Under the pieces are notes generated by a model. That model was not told the origin of the DNA and ran no database searches. It was given only the letters and a program-made list of their open reading frames with translations. A program made the position numbers and the translations under genes. Shown here in pieces: positions 11,595 through 22,413 of a stretch of DNA of 64,000 nucleotides; position 1 is the stretch's first letter; every line of letters begins with the position of its first letter. Source of the stretch: Calendula officinalis (lineage: Eukaryota; Streptophyta; Magnoliopsida; Asterales; Asteraceae); the NCBI GenBank assembly GCA_963853835.1, contig OY970823.1, positions 47,963,808 through 48,027,807 of the forward strand. The letters are read 5' to 3'.

Positions 11595-11599
11595 TAATA

Positions 11600-12215
11600 T
11601 GTTGGAGCAAAACACAGATCAACTTATTACTGATGCTGCAGTTAGTACTGACATACTTAGTACTGATGGGGCAGAACATATTACTACTGATGAAGTTGAT
11701 GCTGGTGTTCACTATAACTAAGTTACTACTGATCATGCAAATATTGAAGATACTACTGATCATTGTAGTTACTACTGACGTTGATTATGGACTTACTACT
11801 GATCACCAAGTTTACTACTGATCTTCATATTTACTACTGGTGATTAGTTTTACTACTGACAACGCGTTTATGGAAGATATCAAGTCCGAGATCTTCGTAT
11901 AGATAGTTATAGAATGTAAATCAATGTATATTATTATTATTCGATGTAAATCAAGTCCTAGAATAACTAGGGTAAATAGTTTAGCTTCAAGGACTACTAT
12001 AAGTATGTTCCTTACGAATTGTAAACGTACGTGTGTATTGTTAACTCAATAATATACATTGAAGCTTTTTGTGAAACTGTGTTCTTAATATTTCTCATAT
12101 TATTCTTACAGTTCATTGTTTTTAATTATTGATATAGTGTTGACCCGCTGCAACTTCTATCATCAATTAGATCTAAGGTGTTTATTAACTTGTTTATAGT
12201 TAATCGATCCTGACA
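11600..12215 (+). repeat. Copia-1 5' LTR (616 bp)
   Basis: It starts TGTTGGAGC and ends CCTGACA. It holds eight exact TACTACTG copies between 11680 and 11860, plus three shorter variants. It differs from the 3' LTR at 11742 (T/G) and 12144 (C/T) only. The last 200 bp, with AATATACATTG near 12050, probably contain the promoter and R region. Confidence 0.95.
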
Positions 12216-12216
12216 A

Positions 12217-12230
12217 GTGGTATCAGAGCT
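12217..12230 (+). other. Copia-1 primer-binding site (initiator tRNA-Met)
   Basis: GTGGTATCAGAGCT lies one base after the LTR end. TGGTATCAGAGC is complementary to the 3' end of plant initiator tRNA-Met, the usual copia minus-strand primer. The same site is present in Copia-2 (about 45764-45777) and Copia-3 (about 62035-62048). Confidence 0.9.
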
Positions 12231-12303
12231 TATTGGTTCTAGATCTACTATTTGTTAAGAACAACAAAAAGTTTTAATCTTTAAAACACACACATTATTA
12301 ATC

Positions 12304-14872
12304 ATGACTGATAATAATGAAAGCACTCAGGCCAACAAAATTCCTATGCTCACTCCCAATAACTTTGGGATGTGGAAGAATCGTATTAAGCAATACATGC
12401 TTATTACAGATTATTCCATGTGGGAAGTCGTTTGTGAAGGAAACAAAACTGGTCAAGTTCAAGCAAGCAGCTCTGTAACTGAGGCAGACAAACTTAAATG
12501 TGAGAAGGAGAAGAAAGATAAAGGCATCGAACTCAAAACTCTAAGCACTCTCCTACTGGCCATTCCTAATGACTATCAACATCTCTTTGTTGAATATGAT
12601 GATGCTAAGTTGCTTTGGGAAGCACTGGAGAAGAGATTCGTTGGGACAAAGAGTACAAAAAGAAACATGAAGTCTGTTCTCAAACAAGACTTTGAAAATT
12701 TCAAAGGAAAGCCCAATGAAACACTCACTCAAGTGTTTGACAGATTCAACAAACTAATTGGTGAACTCAACCAAGTTGGTGTAAAGATGGATCAAGAAGA
12801 TGTCAACATGAAGTTCCTAAGGTCTCTTAGTGAAGAATGGGCCATGTACACAGTGGTGTATAGACAAAGAGATGCTCTAGAAGAAAAGGAGTTAGATGAA
12901 CTCTATAATGATCTCAGAGTGTTTGAAACTGAGGTAAATCACAAAAACCCTTCTATTTCTTCTAACAATGCTGCATTTGTGTCTAGTACAGGTCAAGGAC
13001 CAGAAACCTCCACAGGAAAGGCTGCAGATTCTGAGGATACTGCAAGAGAATCCTTCTTCACTAGTCATGTGCATACTGCATTGATTAGTGATGACTTGGA
13101 ACAATTGAATCCAGATGATCTTGAGGAGATGGATCTTAAATGGCAGATGGCTATGCTGAGCCTAAGGACCAAAAGATTCTTAAAAAGAACTGGTAGGACA
13201 AGCCTCAATTTCAACAAAGGTGACAAAGCAGGATTTGACAAGACTAAAGTCAAGTGTTACAACTGTAACAACCTTGGTCACTTTGCAAAAGAATGTCCTC
13301 AACCAGACAAAAGATCAAAATCAACTGCTCTTGTGTCACAACAAGGACAAGGATATGACTGGAGCTTCCAAGCAGAAGAGCATGCTCAAAATCAAGCTCT
13401 CATGGCCTTTACTGACAACAAAACTGAGGTAAAATCTAAACCTTGTACTCCTGAATGTGCTAAAATTATTAAAAATCTAGAAAAAGAAAACACTAAATTA
13501 AATGAAGATTTAGCAAAAGCAATCAGAAGAAATCATGAGTTTGATAGTGTGATTGCTGATCAAGAACATCAAATAAAGGTGTACAAGATGATTGATCAAC
13601 GGATCAAGGAAGAATTGCTTCAAGCTGTGGATGAGAAAGAGTTCTATGAAACAAAAAATAAAGAACTAACAAGTAAATTAGAAGAATGTCAGCTTGAAAT
13701 TGAACAAAATAAATTAACAATTAAAAAGTTTAAAAGAAGCACTAAAATCCTAGATGAATTAACTAATAATCAAACTACAGAAAAGGTTGTTCATGGGGTG
13801 GGATATCATGCTGTACCACCTCCACATAAATTCATTCCTCCACTTAAAAACAGTTCAGAAAGAATCATTAATGAATTAAAAACTGAAAATCAAACTGAAT
13901 CTAATACTGAAACATCTGAATCAAATGATTCTTCTGATGATGAGCAATCAATTGAATTTACAATATCTCAAACTGAATCACCAAAATCAATTGATACAAG
14001 TTTTCACACAGCTCAAAGTCCAAATGATTCTCCTAAATATAATGCAGAAAATATACCCAAAATTCTAAAAAGAGGAAACCAAAGAAATAGAAACCAACTC
14101 TTAGAACAAAGAAAAACAATAAAGGCTCAAGAAAATAAATTAAAATGTGTTATTTGCAACAAAGTGAATCATTTAGCAAAGGATTGTCACTTCAATCCAA
14201 TAAATTGCAAGGAGTTAAAGGAATTTAAAGTTTTTAAAGAAAATGCAAAAACTCAAAGGTTAAAAGATACTACTGGTCCTTCAGTAGTAAATACAATCAA
14301 AACTCCAATTGCTGAAACTCCAAGATTTGGAAGAAGTGCACCAAGATTTGTGCAACACAGAAGAGTTGGCACCCCAAAGAACAGCAATTACTTCAAGAAT
14401 AATGGAAAATCCAATCAAAATAAACAATATTTTAAATTTTCCAACACCAGTAGAAACTCTAACAAATTTACTACTGGTGTTAACCCTAATTATAATGCTG
14501 TTTGGTACCAGTACAAGAATACTACTGGTAAAAACCCTAATTTCAAAAATACTACTGCTCCCAAAACAACTTTCAAAAATACTACTCGTGATAACTCTAA
14601 AAACACTACTGGTCATTCTAAATATGGTAAGTACCCAAATACTACTGGTTCATCAGTAGTAAAGTATTCAAAAGCTAAAAAATAATAGGTATAAACCAAG
14701 ATCAGTAGGAAATTCTCACACCAGTACTAACTCCAAAAGGACAGTAGTAAAACAAAACACCAGTAATAAACAAGTATGGGTACCAAAAGTATTTAAAGTT
14801 AAATCCCCAAAAGCTTATTTCTCAAAGGATGAACCCAAGACATATAAAGCTTGGGTTCCCAAACTTAACTAA
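12304..14872 (+). CDS. gag: Copia-1 gag (frameshifted near the 3' end)
   Basis: The ORF starts MTDNNESTQANKIP, 88 bp after the 5' LTR. The N-terminal 230 residues are the copia-type capsid region (UBN2-like; 'MWKNRIKQYMLI', 'LLWEALEKRF'). Zinc knuckles are CYNCNNLGHFAKEC near residue 317 and CVICNKVNHLAKDC near residue 615. A charged coiled-coil-like stretch lies between them. The C-terminal part has many NTTG repeats encoded by AATACTACTGGT. An extra A in the run near 14678 (six instead of five) shifts the frame and stops it at 14683-14685; the ancestral frame would end at 14870-14872. Gag forms the virus-like particle. The homologue in Copia-3 is intact (847 aa). Confidence 0.85.
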
Positions 14873-14892
14873 TCCTTTACTCATTTGTGCAG
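14774..14892 (+). other. Intron-like segment at the gag-pol junction
   Basis: A potential donor (CAA|GTATGG) is followed by AT-rich sequence, the branch-site-like TTAACTAAT, a pyrimidine-rich stretch and the acceptor TTTGTGCAG|AGC. Donor and acceptor are both in phase 0, so removing these 119 nt would join gag directly to the pol frame just before the protease, skipping the gag stop. The same donor, branch motif (CTRAY) and acceptor occur in the two other copies. Splicing is an inference; the segment also encodes a conserved Gag tail (WVPK...KAWVPKLN). Confidence 0.35.
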
Positions 14893-17800
14893 AGCATTAA
14901 GATCCCAGAAGAAGGAAGAACATGGCATATTGATAGTGGATGCTCAAGGCACATGACTGGAAATCTGCAAATTCTTAAAGATTTCAAGTCATTTGATGGA
15001 GGATATGTGGCATTTGGTGAGAATCCCCAGGGAGGTAAGATCACAGGTAAAGGTACTGTTACTAATGGAAAAATTACCTTTGATGATGTATTTTATGTAG
15101 CTGAACTAAAATACAATCTTGTCAGTGTGTCTCAAGTTTGTGATAAAAAGAACAAGATTCTGTTCACGGACATTGAGTGCATCATTCTTTCTCCTGATTT
15201 TATTTTAGATGAAAAATATGTTGTTTTAAGAACTCCAAGGAGAAACAATGTGTATTGCCTGGATATAGGGGGAGAACTCATTTCTACAAATGAGGTCAAC
15301 TGTTTTATATCCAAGGCAAACACCACTGAATCAGAACTATGGCATAGAAGGATGTGTCACACAAATTTCAAAAACATGAATAATTTAGTAAAAAGAAATC
15401 TGGTCATTGGACTACCTCAAAAACAATTCATGTGTGATCATCACTGTGTTGCATGCCTAAAAGGTAAACAACACAAGACTTCTCATAAGTCCAAAATTGT
15501 AAACTCTATTTCTGTTCCTTTACAACTCTTACATATGGACCTTTTTGGACCTACAAATGTAATGAGTATTGGAAAGAAACAATATTGTCTTGTTATTACT
15601 GATGACTTTTCCAGATATACATGGGTTTTCTTTCTCAGGACAAAGGATGAAACAAGTGAACTCATAAAGAACTTAATTGTCAAACTGGAAAACACATCTG
15701 ATCAAAAAGTGAAAGCCATAAGATGTGATAATGGCACAGAATTTAAAAATGCTAACTTAATTAACTTTTGTGATCTTAAAGGTATTGACAGGCAATACAG
15801 CTCACCTAGAACTCCACAACAAAATGGTGTAGCTGAAAGAAGAAATAGAACCATCATTGAAGCAGCAAGATCAATGCTTGCAGACTCAAAATTACCAATT
15901 ACTTTTTGGGCAGAAGCTGTTAATACTGCTTGTTATGTTCAGAACAGAGTATTAATAGTGAAGCCACACTTTAAAACACCATATGAACTTTTCAATCAAA
16001 GAAAACCTTCTATAAGTTTCTTAAAATCATTTGGTTGTCCTTGTACTATTTTGATTACAAGAGAACAACTTGGTAAGTTTGACTGCAAAGCTGATGATGG
16101 AATCTTTGTGGGATACTCTACTCAAAGCAAATCATACAGAGTATTCAACAAAAGACTAAGGATAATTGAAGAAAGCATCAATGTATCCTTTAATGAAAAT
16201 GTACCTAATGAACAAGGAAATGGTCCAGATTGGCTATTTGACATAGACAATCTAACCAAATCCTTTAATCCTAATATAAATTTCAATGTAGGTAATTCAA
16301 ATTGTCACAATCAAAAAGAAGAAACATCATCTGTTAATACTGGTCAAGAAAAGATGAGATACATAATAGTTGATACTGCTCCCATAGTTAATACTGATGT
16401 CAGTAATAACTCAAATATTGAAAGCAGTAGTAACTCTGAGAATGAGGTCAGTAGTAATTCCAATACTACTGGTACCAGTAATAGTACTGAAAATACTACT
16501 GGTCCCAACAATAACCTAGATTCTCATGATACTACTGACACCAGTAACAACAACAATACTACTGATCCTAATGAAGACAATACCAGTAGTAACTCTGACC
16601 AAGATGATGATGAACCAAACATCCATGACAATGAAGAATCACAAGATGAACAACTGCCTGAGACAAATGAGTCCAATCTTGGAAATCAACTAGTGGTTGA
16701 TAAAGCTACAACTACAAGGACTCAGAAGAACCATCCATTAGACCTTGTTCTAAGTGATGTTAACTCACCACTTCAAACAAGAAGCAAATTAAATAAAAGC
16801 TTAACTGCAAATATGTGTAACATTAGTTTAATTGCTAATGAATGTATGTATGAATGCTTTCTGTCTCAGGAAGAACCAAAGAAGATCCAACAAGCAATGA
16901 AGGACTCAAACTGGATTGAGGCAATGCAAGAAGAACTCCTTCAATTTAAATTACAAGCTGTTTGGACACTTGTACCTCTACCCAAAGGAAAAAGAGCCAT
17001 TGGAACAAGATGGATATTCAGAAACAAGAAAGATGAAAGAGGTATAGTGATCAAGAAAAAAGCCAGACTTGTAGCCCAAGGATACACTCAAGAAGAAGGA
17101 ATAGACTATGATGAAGTATATGCTCCTGTTGCTAGAATTGAAGCAATAAGAATATTTCTAGCATATGCTTCATTCAAGAAATTCAAAGTCTATCAAATGG
17201 ATGTTAAGAGTGCCTTCCTATATGGGAAAATTGAAGAAGAGGTCTATGTTTGCCAACCTCCAGGTTTTGAAGATCCAAAACATGGTGATTATGTGTTCAA
17301 ATTAGATAAAGCTCTATATGGCCTACATCAGGCACCAAGAGCATGGTATGACACATTATCATCATACCTATTGAAGAACAACTTTAAAAGAGGAGCCATT
17401 GACAAAACTTTGTTTACAAAGAAAGTCAAAGAAGATATACTACTGGTACAAATTTATGTAGATGACATCATCTTTGGCTCAACCAATGATTTATTATGCA
17501 AAGAATTTGAAGAACTGATGCAAATTAAATTCAAGATGAGCTCCATGGGTCCAATGAACTTCTTCCTTGGACTCCAAGTCAATCAAAGAACTGGTGGTAT
17601 TTTGATAAATCAATCAAAATATGTCAAAGACATCTTGGAAAAGTTTGACTTGAAAGACAGTAAAAGTGCTAGTACACCAATGGAAACACACAAACACCTA
17701 CATCCTGATATTGAGGGGGAGGATGTAGATGAACACTTATATAGATCAATGATAGGCTCTTTGATGTACTTAACTGCATCAAGACCTGACATTATGTATA

Positions 17801-18399
17801 GTGTTTGTGTGTGTGCAAGATATCAAGCAAGACCCAAAGAACTACACTTGCAGGCTGTTAAAAGAATATTCAGATACTTGAAAGGCAAACCATCACTAGG
17901 TCTATGGTATCCACATGATTCACCATTTGAACTCATAGCTTATACAGATAGTGACTATGGAGGTGAATGTCAAGACAGAAAGTCCACTACTGGTGGATGT
18001 CAATTCTTTGGATCAAGACTGGTGTCATGGCAATGTAAGAAGCAAACAAATGTATCAACATCTACTGCTGAAGCAGAATATGTAGCTGCATCTGCTTGCT
18101 GTGCTCAAGTACTATGGATTCAAAATCAGCTTCTAGACTTTGGTATCTCTATCCTTAAAACTCCTATTTTTATTGATAATCAAAGTGCTATTAGTATTGT
18201 GAATAATCCAGTAAAACACTCTAAAACCAAACACATTGAAATTAGATTTCATTTTATAAGAGATTGCAATGAAAAGAAATTAATCAAAGTAGTTAAAACT
18301 CATACTGATGATCAATTAGCAGATCTTTTTACAAAAGCATTTGATGTAGGAAGATTCAACTTCTTGGTTAGCAGTATTGGAATGATTCTGATAAATTAA
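14869..18399 (+). CDS. pol: Copia-1 pol (protease, integrase, RT, RNase H), intact
   Basis: The frame is open from 14869 but has no ATG at the front; numbering here starts at GTG 14887. The protease site is WHIDSG with Asp16. The integrase has an HHCC zinc site (H153, H158, C187, C190) and a D218-D281-E317 triad with 35-residue D-E spacing. The chromodomain-free linker (about 460-640) is rich in N, S and T. The reverse transcriptase has YVDD at 857-860. RNase H has TDSDYGG around D1021 and ends near 1170. All key residues are present, so the polyprotein could be active. Pol lies in the -1 frame relative to gag in all three copies, so its expression needs frameshifting, reinitiation or splicing. 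Confidence 0.92.
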   Translation, partial: LILYSFVQSIKIPEEGRTWHIDSGCSRHMTGNLQILKDFKSFDGGYVAFGENPQGGKITGKGTVTNGKITFDDVFYVAELKYNLVSVSQVCDKKNKILFTDIECIILSPDFILDEKYVVLRTPRRNNVYCLDIGGELISTNEVNCFISKANTTESELWHRRMCHTNFKNMNNLVKRNLVIGLPQKQFMCDHHCVACLKGKQHKTSHKSKIVNSISVPLQLLHMDLFGPTNVMSIGKKQYCLVITDDFSRYTWVFFLRTKDETSELIKNLIVKLENTSDQKVKAIRCDNGTEFKNANLINFCDLKGIDRQYSSPRTPQQNGVAERRNRTIIEAARSMLADSKLPITFWAEAVNTACYVQNRVLIVKPHFKTPYELFNQRKPSISFLKSFGCPCTILITREQLGKFDCKADDGIFVGYSTQSKSYRVFNKRLRIIEESINVSFNENVPNEQGNGPDWLFDIDNLTKSFNPNINFNVGNSNCHNQKEETSSVNTGQEKMRYIIVDTAPIVNTDVSNNSNIESSSNSENEVSSNSNTTGTSNSTENTTGPNNNLDSHDTTDTSNNNNTTDPNEDNTSSNSDQDDDEPNIHDNEESQDEQLPETNESNLGNQLVVDKATTTRTQKNHPLDLVLSDVNSPLQTRSKLNKSLTANMCNISLIANECMYECFLSQEEPKKIQQAMKDSNWIEAMQEELLQFKLQAVWTLVPLPKGKRAIGTRWIFRNKKDERGIVIKKKARLVAQGYTQEEGIDYDEVYAPVARIEAIRIFLAYASFKKFKVYQMDVKSAFLYGKIEEEVYVCQPPGFEDPKHGDYVFKLDKALYGLHQAPRAWYDTLSSYLLKNNFKRGAIDKTLFTKKVKEDILLVQIYVDDIIFGSTNDLLCKEFEELMQIKFKMSSMGPMNFFLGLQVNQRTGGILINQSKYVKDILEKFDLKDSKSASTPMETHKHLHPDIEGEDVDEHLYRSMIGSLMYLTASRPDIMYSVCVCARYQARPKELHLQAVKRIFRYLKGKPSLGLWYPHDSPFELIAYTDSDYGGECQDRKSTTGGCQFFGSRLVSWQCKKQTNVSTSTAEAEYVAASACCAQVLWIQNQLLDFGISILKTPIFIDNQSAISIVNNPVKHSKTKHIEIRFHFIRDCNEKKLIKVVKTHTDDQLADLFTKAFDVGRFNFLVSSIGMILIN

Positions 18400-18820
18400 A
18401 AGCTCAAATCAAAATCATGTGTAAAGTTTTGTTGTAAAAAGTCATTTATTTATTTAAGTGTTTTACTACTGGTATCTCTATATTACTGGTATGTATGTAT
18501 GTGCACAAAATACTACTGGTAGCTAATTACTACTGGTGTGTATTAGGTTTACATAAATACTACTGGTAAGTCAGTACTACTGATACTCACATATACTACT
18601 GGTCTTGTGTGTTGGTGGTTACTACTGATGTCTATAATTACTACTGATGTCAAAATCCTTAGTCATTACTGATGTTAGTAGATACTACTGACGTTTTACT
18701 ACTGATATCTTATTTACTACTGGTCTTTCAGAATCACAATTACCATACTAACCCCCATGAAAATAACCGTTACGGTATAATTCGAAGGGCAATTTAGTCT
18801 TTTTGCAGGGTAAATCGAAA
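18400..18820 (+). repeat. Copia-1 spacer with TACTACTGRT motif array
   Basis: Between the pol stop and the ORF3 promoter there are about ten exact copies of TACTACTG followed by GT, AT or AC, plus shorter variants, at irregular spacing (18460-18730). The same array is found in Copia-2 (39245-39530) and Copia-3 (53285-53570). It encodes no protein. Confidence 0.75.
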
Positions 18821-18822
18821 GA

Positions 18823-18949
18823 TATAAAAGGCGGTAGTCGATTAGTTTAACATTATCTCACTTCGATTCACCAAATTCTCTCGATAAACCCTAGTTTACG
18901 ATCAAAAACCCTTCATCAGTAACAAAATTCTTGCAAAAACTCAACAACA
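18823..18949 (+). promoter_or_regulatory. Putative internal promoter and leader of ORF3
   Basis: TATAAAAG at 18823-18830 is followed by about 120 bp that reads like a plant leader. It includes a telo-box-like TAAACCCTAG (18884-18895), a C/A-rich stretch and CAACAACAATGG around the ATG. The TATA and leader are kept in Copia-2 (39165-39172) and Copia-3 (53204-53211). This suggests ORF3 is transcribed on its own. No transcript evidence is available. Confidence 0.45.
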
Positions 18950-21900
18950 ATGGCAACTTTACAAGCTCTCGATGTGCAAACCGATCTCAAATACTCAGAA
19001 TTTCACAATATGGTTGCATTTTTAAAGAATCCCGACGGAACAAAAGATTTCCGTCCGATCGTAAAATTCTTGAGAAATTCATATATACAGTTTGCCTTAA
19101 CTGTAAAACCAAAATCTTATCAACAGCACTTGGTGGATTTCTGGACCAATGCTGAACGAACAGAAGGAACAACCGTTTCAATGATCAAATCGACAGTAGA
19201 TGGAAAGCACATCACAGTAACAGAACAATCCATCAGACACCATCTACAATTACATGACGATTCAGGTATGTTCACTCTTCCTAAGGAATACATTGCTGAA
19301 ATTTTACAAAAAATGGGATATGAGGGAAGACTGAACATAGTAACCTTTCAAAAGGGTCTTCTCTCCCCACAATGGAAATTTTTAATACATACCATTCAGC
19401 ATTGTATTTCTCCAAAAAGAAGTACTTGGAATGAGTTTAATAAGGCAATAGCCTCTGCTGTTGTCTGTTTATGCACAGACCAAGTATTTAATTTTTCATA
19501 CATGATATTTGATGGTATGTTGGGAAATCTTAGTTCTTCTAAATTTTTAATGTATCCCAGATTTCTACAACATATCATAAACTGTGAATTACAAAACTTG
19601 TCAACTCCTAAAAACATTTTTATATTACCTGAGTTGAACAAGAAAGTTTTCTCAAATATGAGAAAACAATTTAAATTTTCGGGCAAGGAAACCCCTCTGT
19701 TTCCTAACATGATCAAAGATCAACCCAATATTGGAGAGGGTTCAACCATTGCTACAACCCAAGTTGAACCTCAACCCACTCCATCACCCCCAAATACAGC
19801 CCAAACACCAATCCAAATAGCCACTCAATCACCAACTCAAACAGAAGTCCTGAATGTGTCCCAGGAACTTGATATAAATCTGCAGAGTGCTACTCTTCAC
19901 TCTGTGGAAGACCTACCAGACAAAACCAAAAACATTTCCACAATTTATAAAAGAAAGAAACTTTCTTCAAAGGACACCAGGGGACAAATCGAGTCACACC
20001 CCAGGCTCAAAGAGTTGTCCTCCAAGGAGGAGAGAGGACATGAGGGGAGGGCTTTCACTACTGATGCCCCAAAGGTGGGTGCACAGGACAGTGAAAACAT
20101 CATTAGGACCCAAACCTCGGCAACTTTGAGTGATGACTCTTTTGAGGAATTACTCAAAGGACCCCGGTGCCAAGAAACCACAAGGGGGGGCATCTCTGCT
20201 TCTTCTAGGAAGAAGAGAATGTCTAAAAGACCCAATGAATCACCAAGCAGTGATGAGGGCAGATCTGTGGAATTGATGGAAAGGAAGGAAAACCTTAAAA
20301 CCAATGTACCTGTTAGTGAGCCCGATGATCTTGCTAGATGGAGTGAGGGCAGTATTAAAATCACCCAATTGACGGCTAAAGTGGATTCCTTGGAATCCAC
20401 TGTACAAGATTGTCTCAAGTACTTAACCAATCAAGGAAAAACTATGGCTGCCATGAAAAGGCATGTAAACACCATCAACAAGAGGATGAGATTCTATGAG
20501 CACAGGCTTCATCAACAAACCAAAATCATCAGAAAGTTGAAGAAGAAGCTTGATGATAGTGAGGCTCCACCAGTTGAGCTCACTAAGGGGGAGAAGGATA
20601 ACATACAGACAATGATTGATGAATCTATTGCAGCAGCAGCATCCTCCCTCTTAAATTTAAAAGAAACAGAAGTTGATGAAGGCCCAGAGATGATGGTCAC
20701 AGAAGAAGAGCCAATTACTACTGCTCATACTAAAGAACAAACAGAAAAAGAAACACCAGTAGTAACTCCTACTACTGACATAATAGCAGTAGTAAATGAA
20801 GAAGAGGAATTAAAAGCAACAAATACTACTGATGCCCTATCAGTAGTAACTCCTGAAGTTACACCAGTAGTAACTACTATGATTACTACTTAAGAGGAAG
20901 AACTACATTTTCCAGAGCTTATTGAAAGAGAGAGACGTGTCATCATTACCAAACCACCAACACCTGATCAACCACTTATCATACCTGACATTGATGATAA
21001 TGTGAATTGGTTTGAGGTTGATGAGTGCTCACTTCCTCCACATCCAAAAATACTTCAACAAGATGAACTTAGATCATTTTCTCCTTCAGTTATAATAAGT
21101 GGAGTGCCAGACATGAAATATATTCCACCTCCACCTTCAGCACACATTGGAAAGGGTAAAGAAATATATGATGAAGATTACCCTAACAGAGCTCTTGGTC
21201 ATTACATGGTAAACAAGATAAATCTTGTTAGAGCTGATAAACAAGATAAATGGAAGGTGAAGCATAAGAGATATTTGGAGAAGGTAGCTAAGTATCAAGC
21301 TCTTGAACAAAAGAAGAATCAAAGAGAAATGCCTGTTCAAGCACCTGTTCAAATTAAAGATGTTCAGATAGAAGGACAAGAAGCAGAATTCAAAAGGCTT
21401 AGAAAAGTAGAAGAAGAACATCTAAACTGTCTTGAAGATCTGGTAGCAGAATGCAAAAGAACAAAAGGTGATTTACCAGATGATATATTTGAACAAAAGT
21501 CTCTTATGATAGAATTTCTAAAGACAAAAGGTCACAGTGCAAAATCTTTTGGAAGAATGAAGATGGTAACTATTATTGAAAAATACTGCACTGCAAAGAA
21601 AAGAGACTTGGCTGAACAAGAAGCTGAAGAATCAAAGAAAGCCAAATCCAAAACTTTAATCCCAATCAGCTTAAATTTGCTCAAAGCTGGTAGTGTTTCA
21701 ACAGTTGGTAATACTTCAACTCCCCAATCACTGAAAAGAAAATCTGTTGATCAAGAACAAAGCTCTAAGAAGAAATCAAAACAACAAATTATACCTGTTC
21801 TTGAAATGCCAGTTGCTCCTCTACAGAACAATCCAATTATTAACTGGAGAGTGATGCAGAACAATGTCATAGAGGTCATTAGGGAAGACAAAGTAGTACA

Positions 21901-22381
21901 AAGATTTACTGGATGGTTACCCTTAATCAGATCATGTTCAAGAAGTGATGTAATCAAACTTTTGATTATTGGGAAACCAAGAATGACAAAGAAATCATGG
22001 AAAGAATCTGGAGCTGGATATTTAACAAAGATGATTGATGCTGCATTTTATCCAGACAATTATCCAGAACAATTTACAAATCCAGGTAATGTGTATGCTT
22101 GGAATGTCATTCCTTCTGCAAATATGTACTTCTTTGAGAAATCAGGCAAAGTGTGTGAATTGTACTTATATGAGAAAGAATATCCACATTCTGAGAAGAC
22201 AATGTATCAGATATTCATAAACACTTTGATGAAACCCTATGATGCTGTTATGTTCCAAAATAAATTGAATTACTTTACAAAGAGGAACAGCAGATATATT
22301 ATTGAACAAAGACTTCAACAAAATCAAAGAACCCTAGAGAAGAGAAGAAAAGAACAAGAAGAACAAAAGAAACTTGATTGA
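18950..22381 (+). CDS. Copia-1 ORF3 (third ORF, envelope position; one nonsense codon)
   Basis: The frame spans 1144 codons but carries TAA at 20891-20893, where Copia-2 has a Glu codon. The N-terminal domain (about residues 1-255) has motifs such as FHNMVAFLKNPDG, SYIQFALTV, WKFLIHTIQHC, TWNEFNKAIASAVV and SKFLMYPRFLQHII. It resembles Asteraceae proteins misnamed 'synaptobrevin, longin-like'. A disordered P/T-rich stretch, a coiled coil (about 490-545), a V/T-rich repeat tract and a second conserved domain (about 950-1100, WRVMQNNVIEVI...FTGWLPLI) follow, then a basic Q/E/K-rich tail. I see no signal peptide or membrane segment, so it is not an obvious envelope glycoprotein. Its function is unknown. 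Copia-2 has exactly the same length. Confidence 0.7.
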
Positions 22382-22400
22382 TTGAAAGATGATCAATAAG

Positions 22401-22413
22401 TTTAGGGGGAGAT
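22401..22413 (+). other. Copia-1 polypurine tract
   Basis: TTTAGGGGGAGATT directly precedes the 3' LTR and is the expected plus-strand primer. Similar GGGGGAG(A/G) tracts occur inside the element at 15268, 17715 and 20587. Confidence 0.8.

Noticed and set aside
11640..11860. Regularly recurring TACTACTG units resembling a CRISPR-like array
   Set aside because: Spacing is irregular, units are 8-10 bp, and the DNA is a plant LTR; no cas genes exist here.
12217..12230. tRNA-Met-like sequence at the LTR edge as a tRNA gene
   Set aside because: Only the 3' end of the tRNA is matched; it is the primer-binding site.
14621..14635. Strong donor ATG|GTAAGT in the gag tail as the partner of the TTTGTGCAG acceptor
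   Set aside because: Its phase (1) does not match the acceptor phase; joining gives a stop two codons later. The phase-0 donor at 14774 fits better.
14281..14659. ORFs of 111-116 aa on both strands over the gag tail (also 43334-43712 and 59620-59928)
   Set aside because: They are out-of-frame or antisense readings of the repeat-rich gag C-terminus; their Leu/Ile-rich composition comes from the TACTACTG repeats.
18950..22381. ORF3 as a retroviral-type envelope glycoprotein
   Set aside because: Only its position fits. There is no signal peptide, transmembrane segment or cysteine-rich ectodomain in what I can read.
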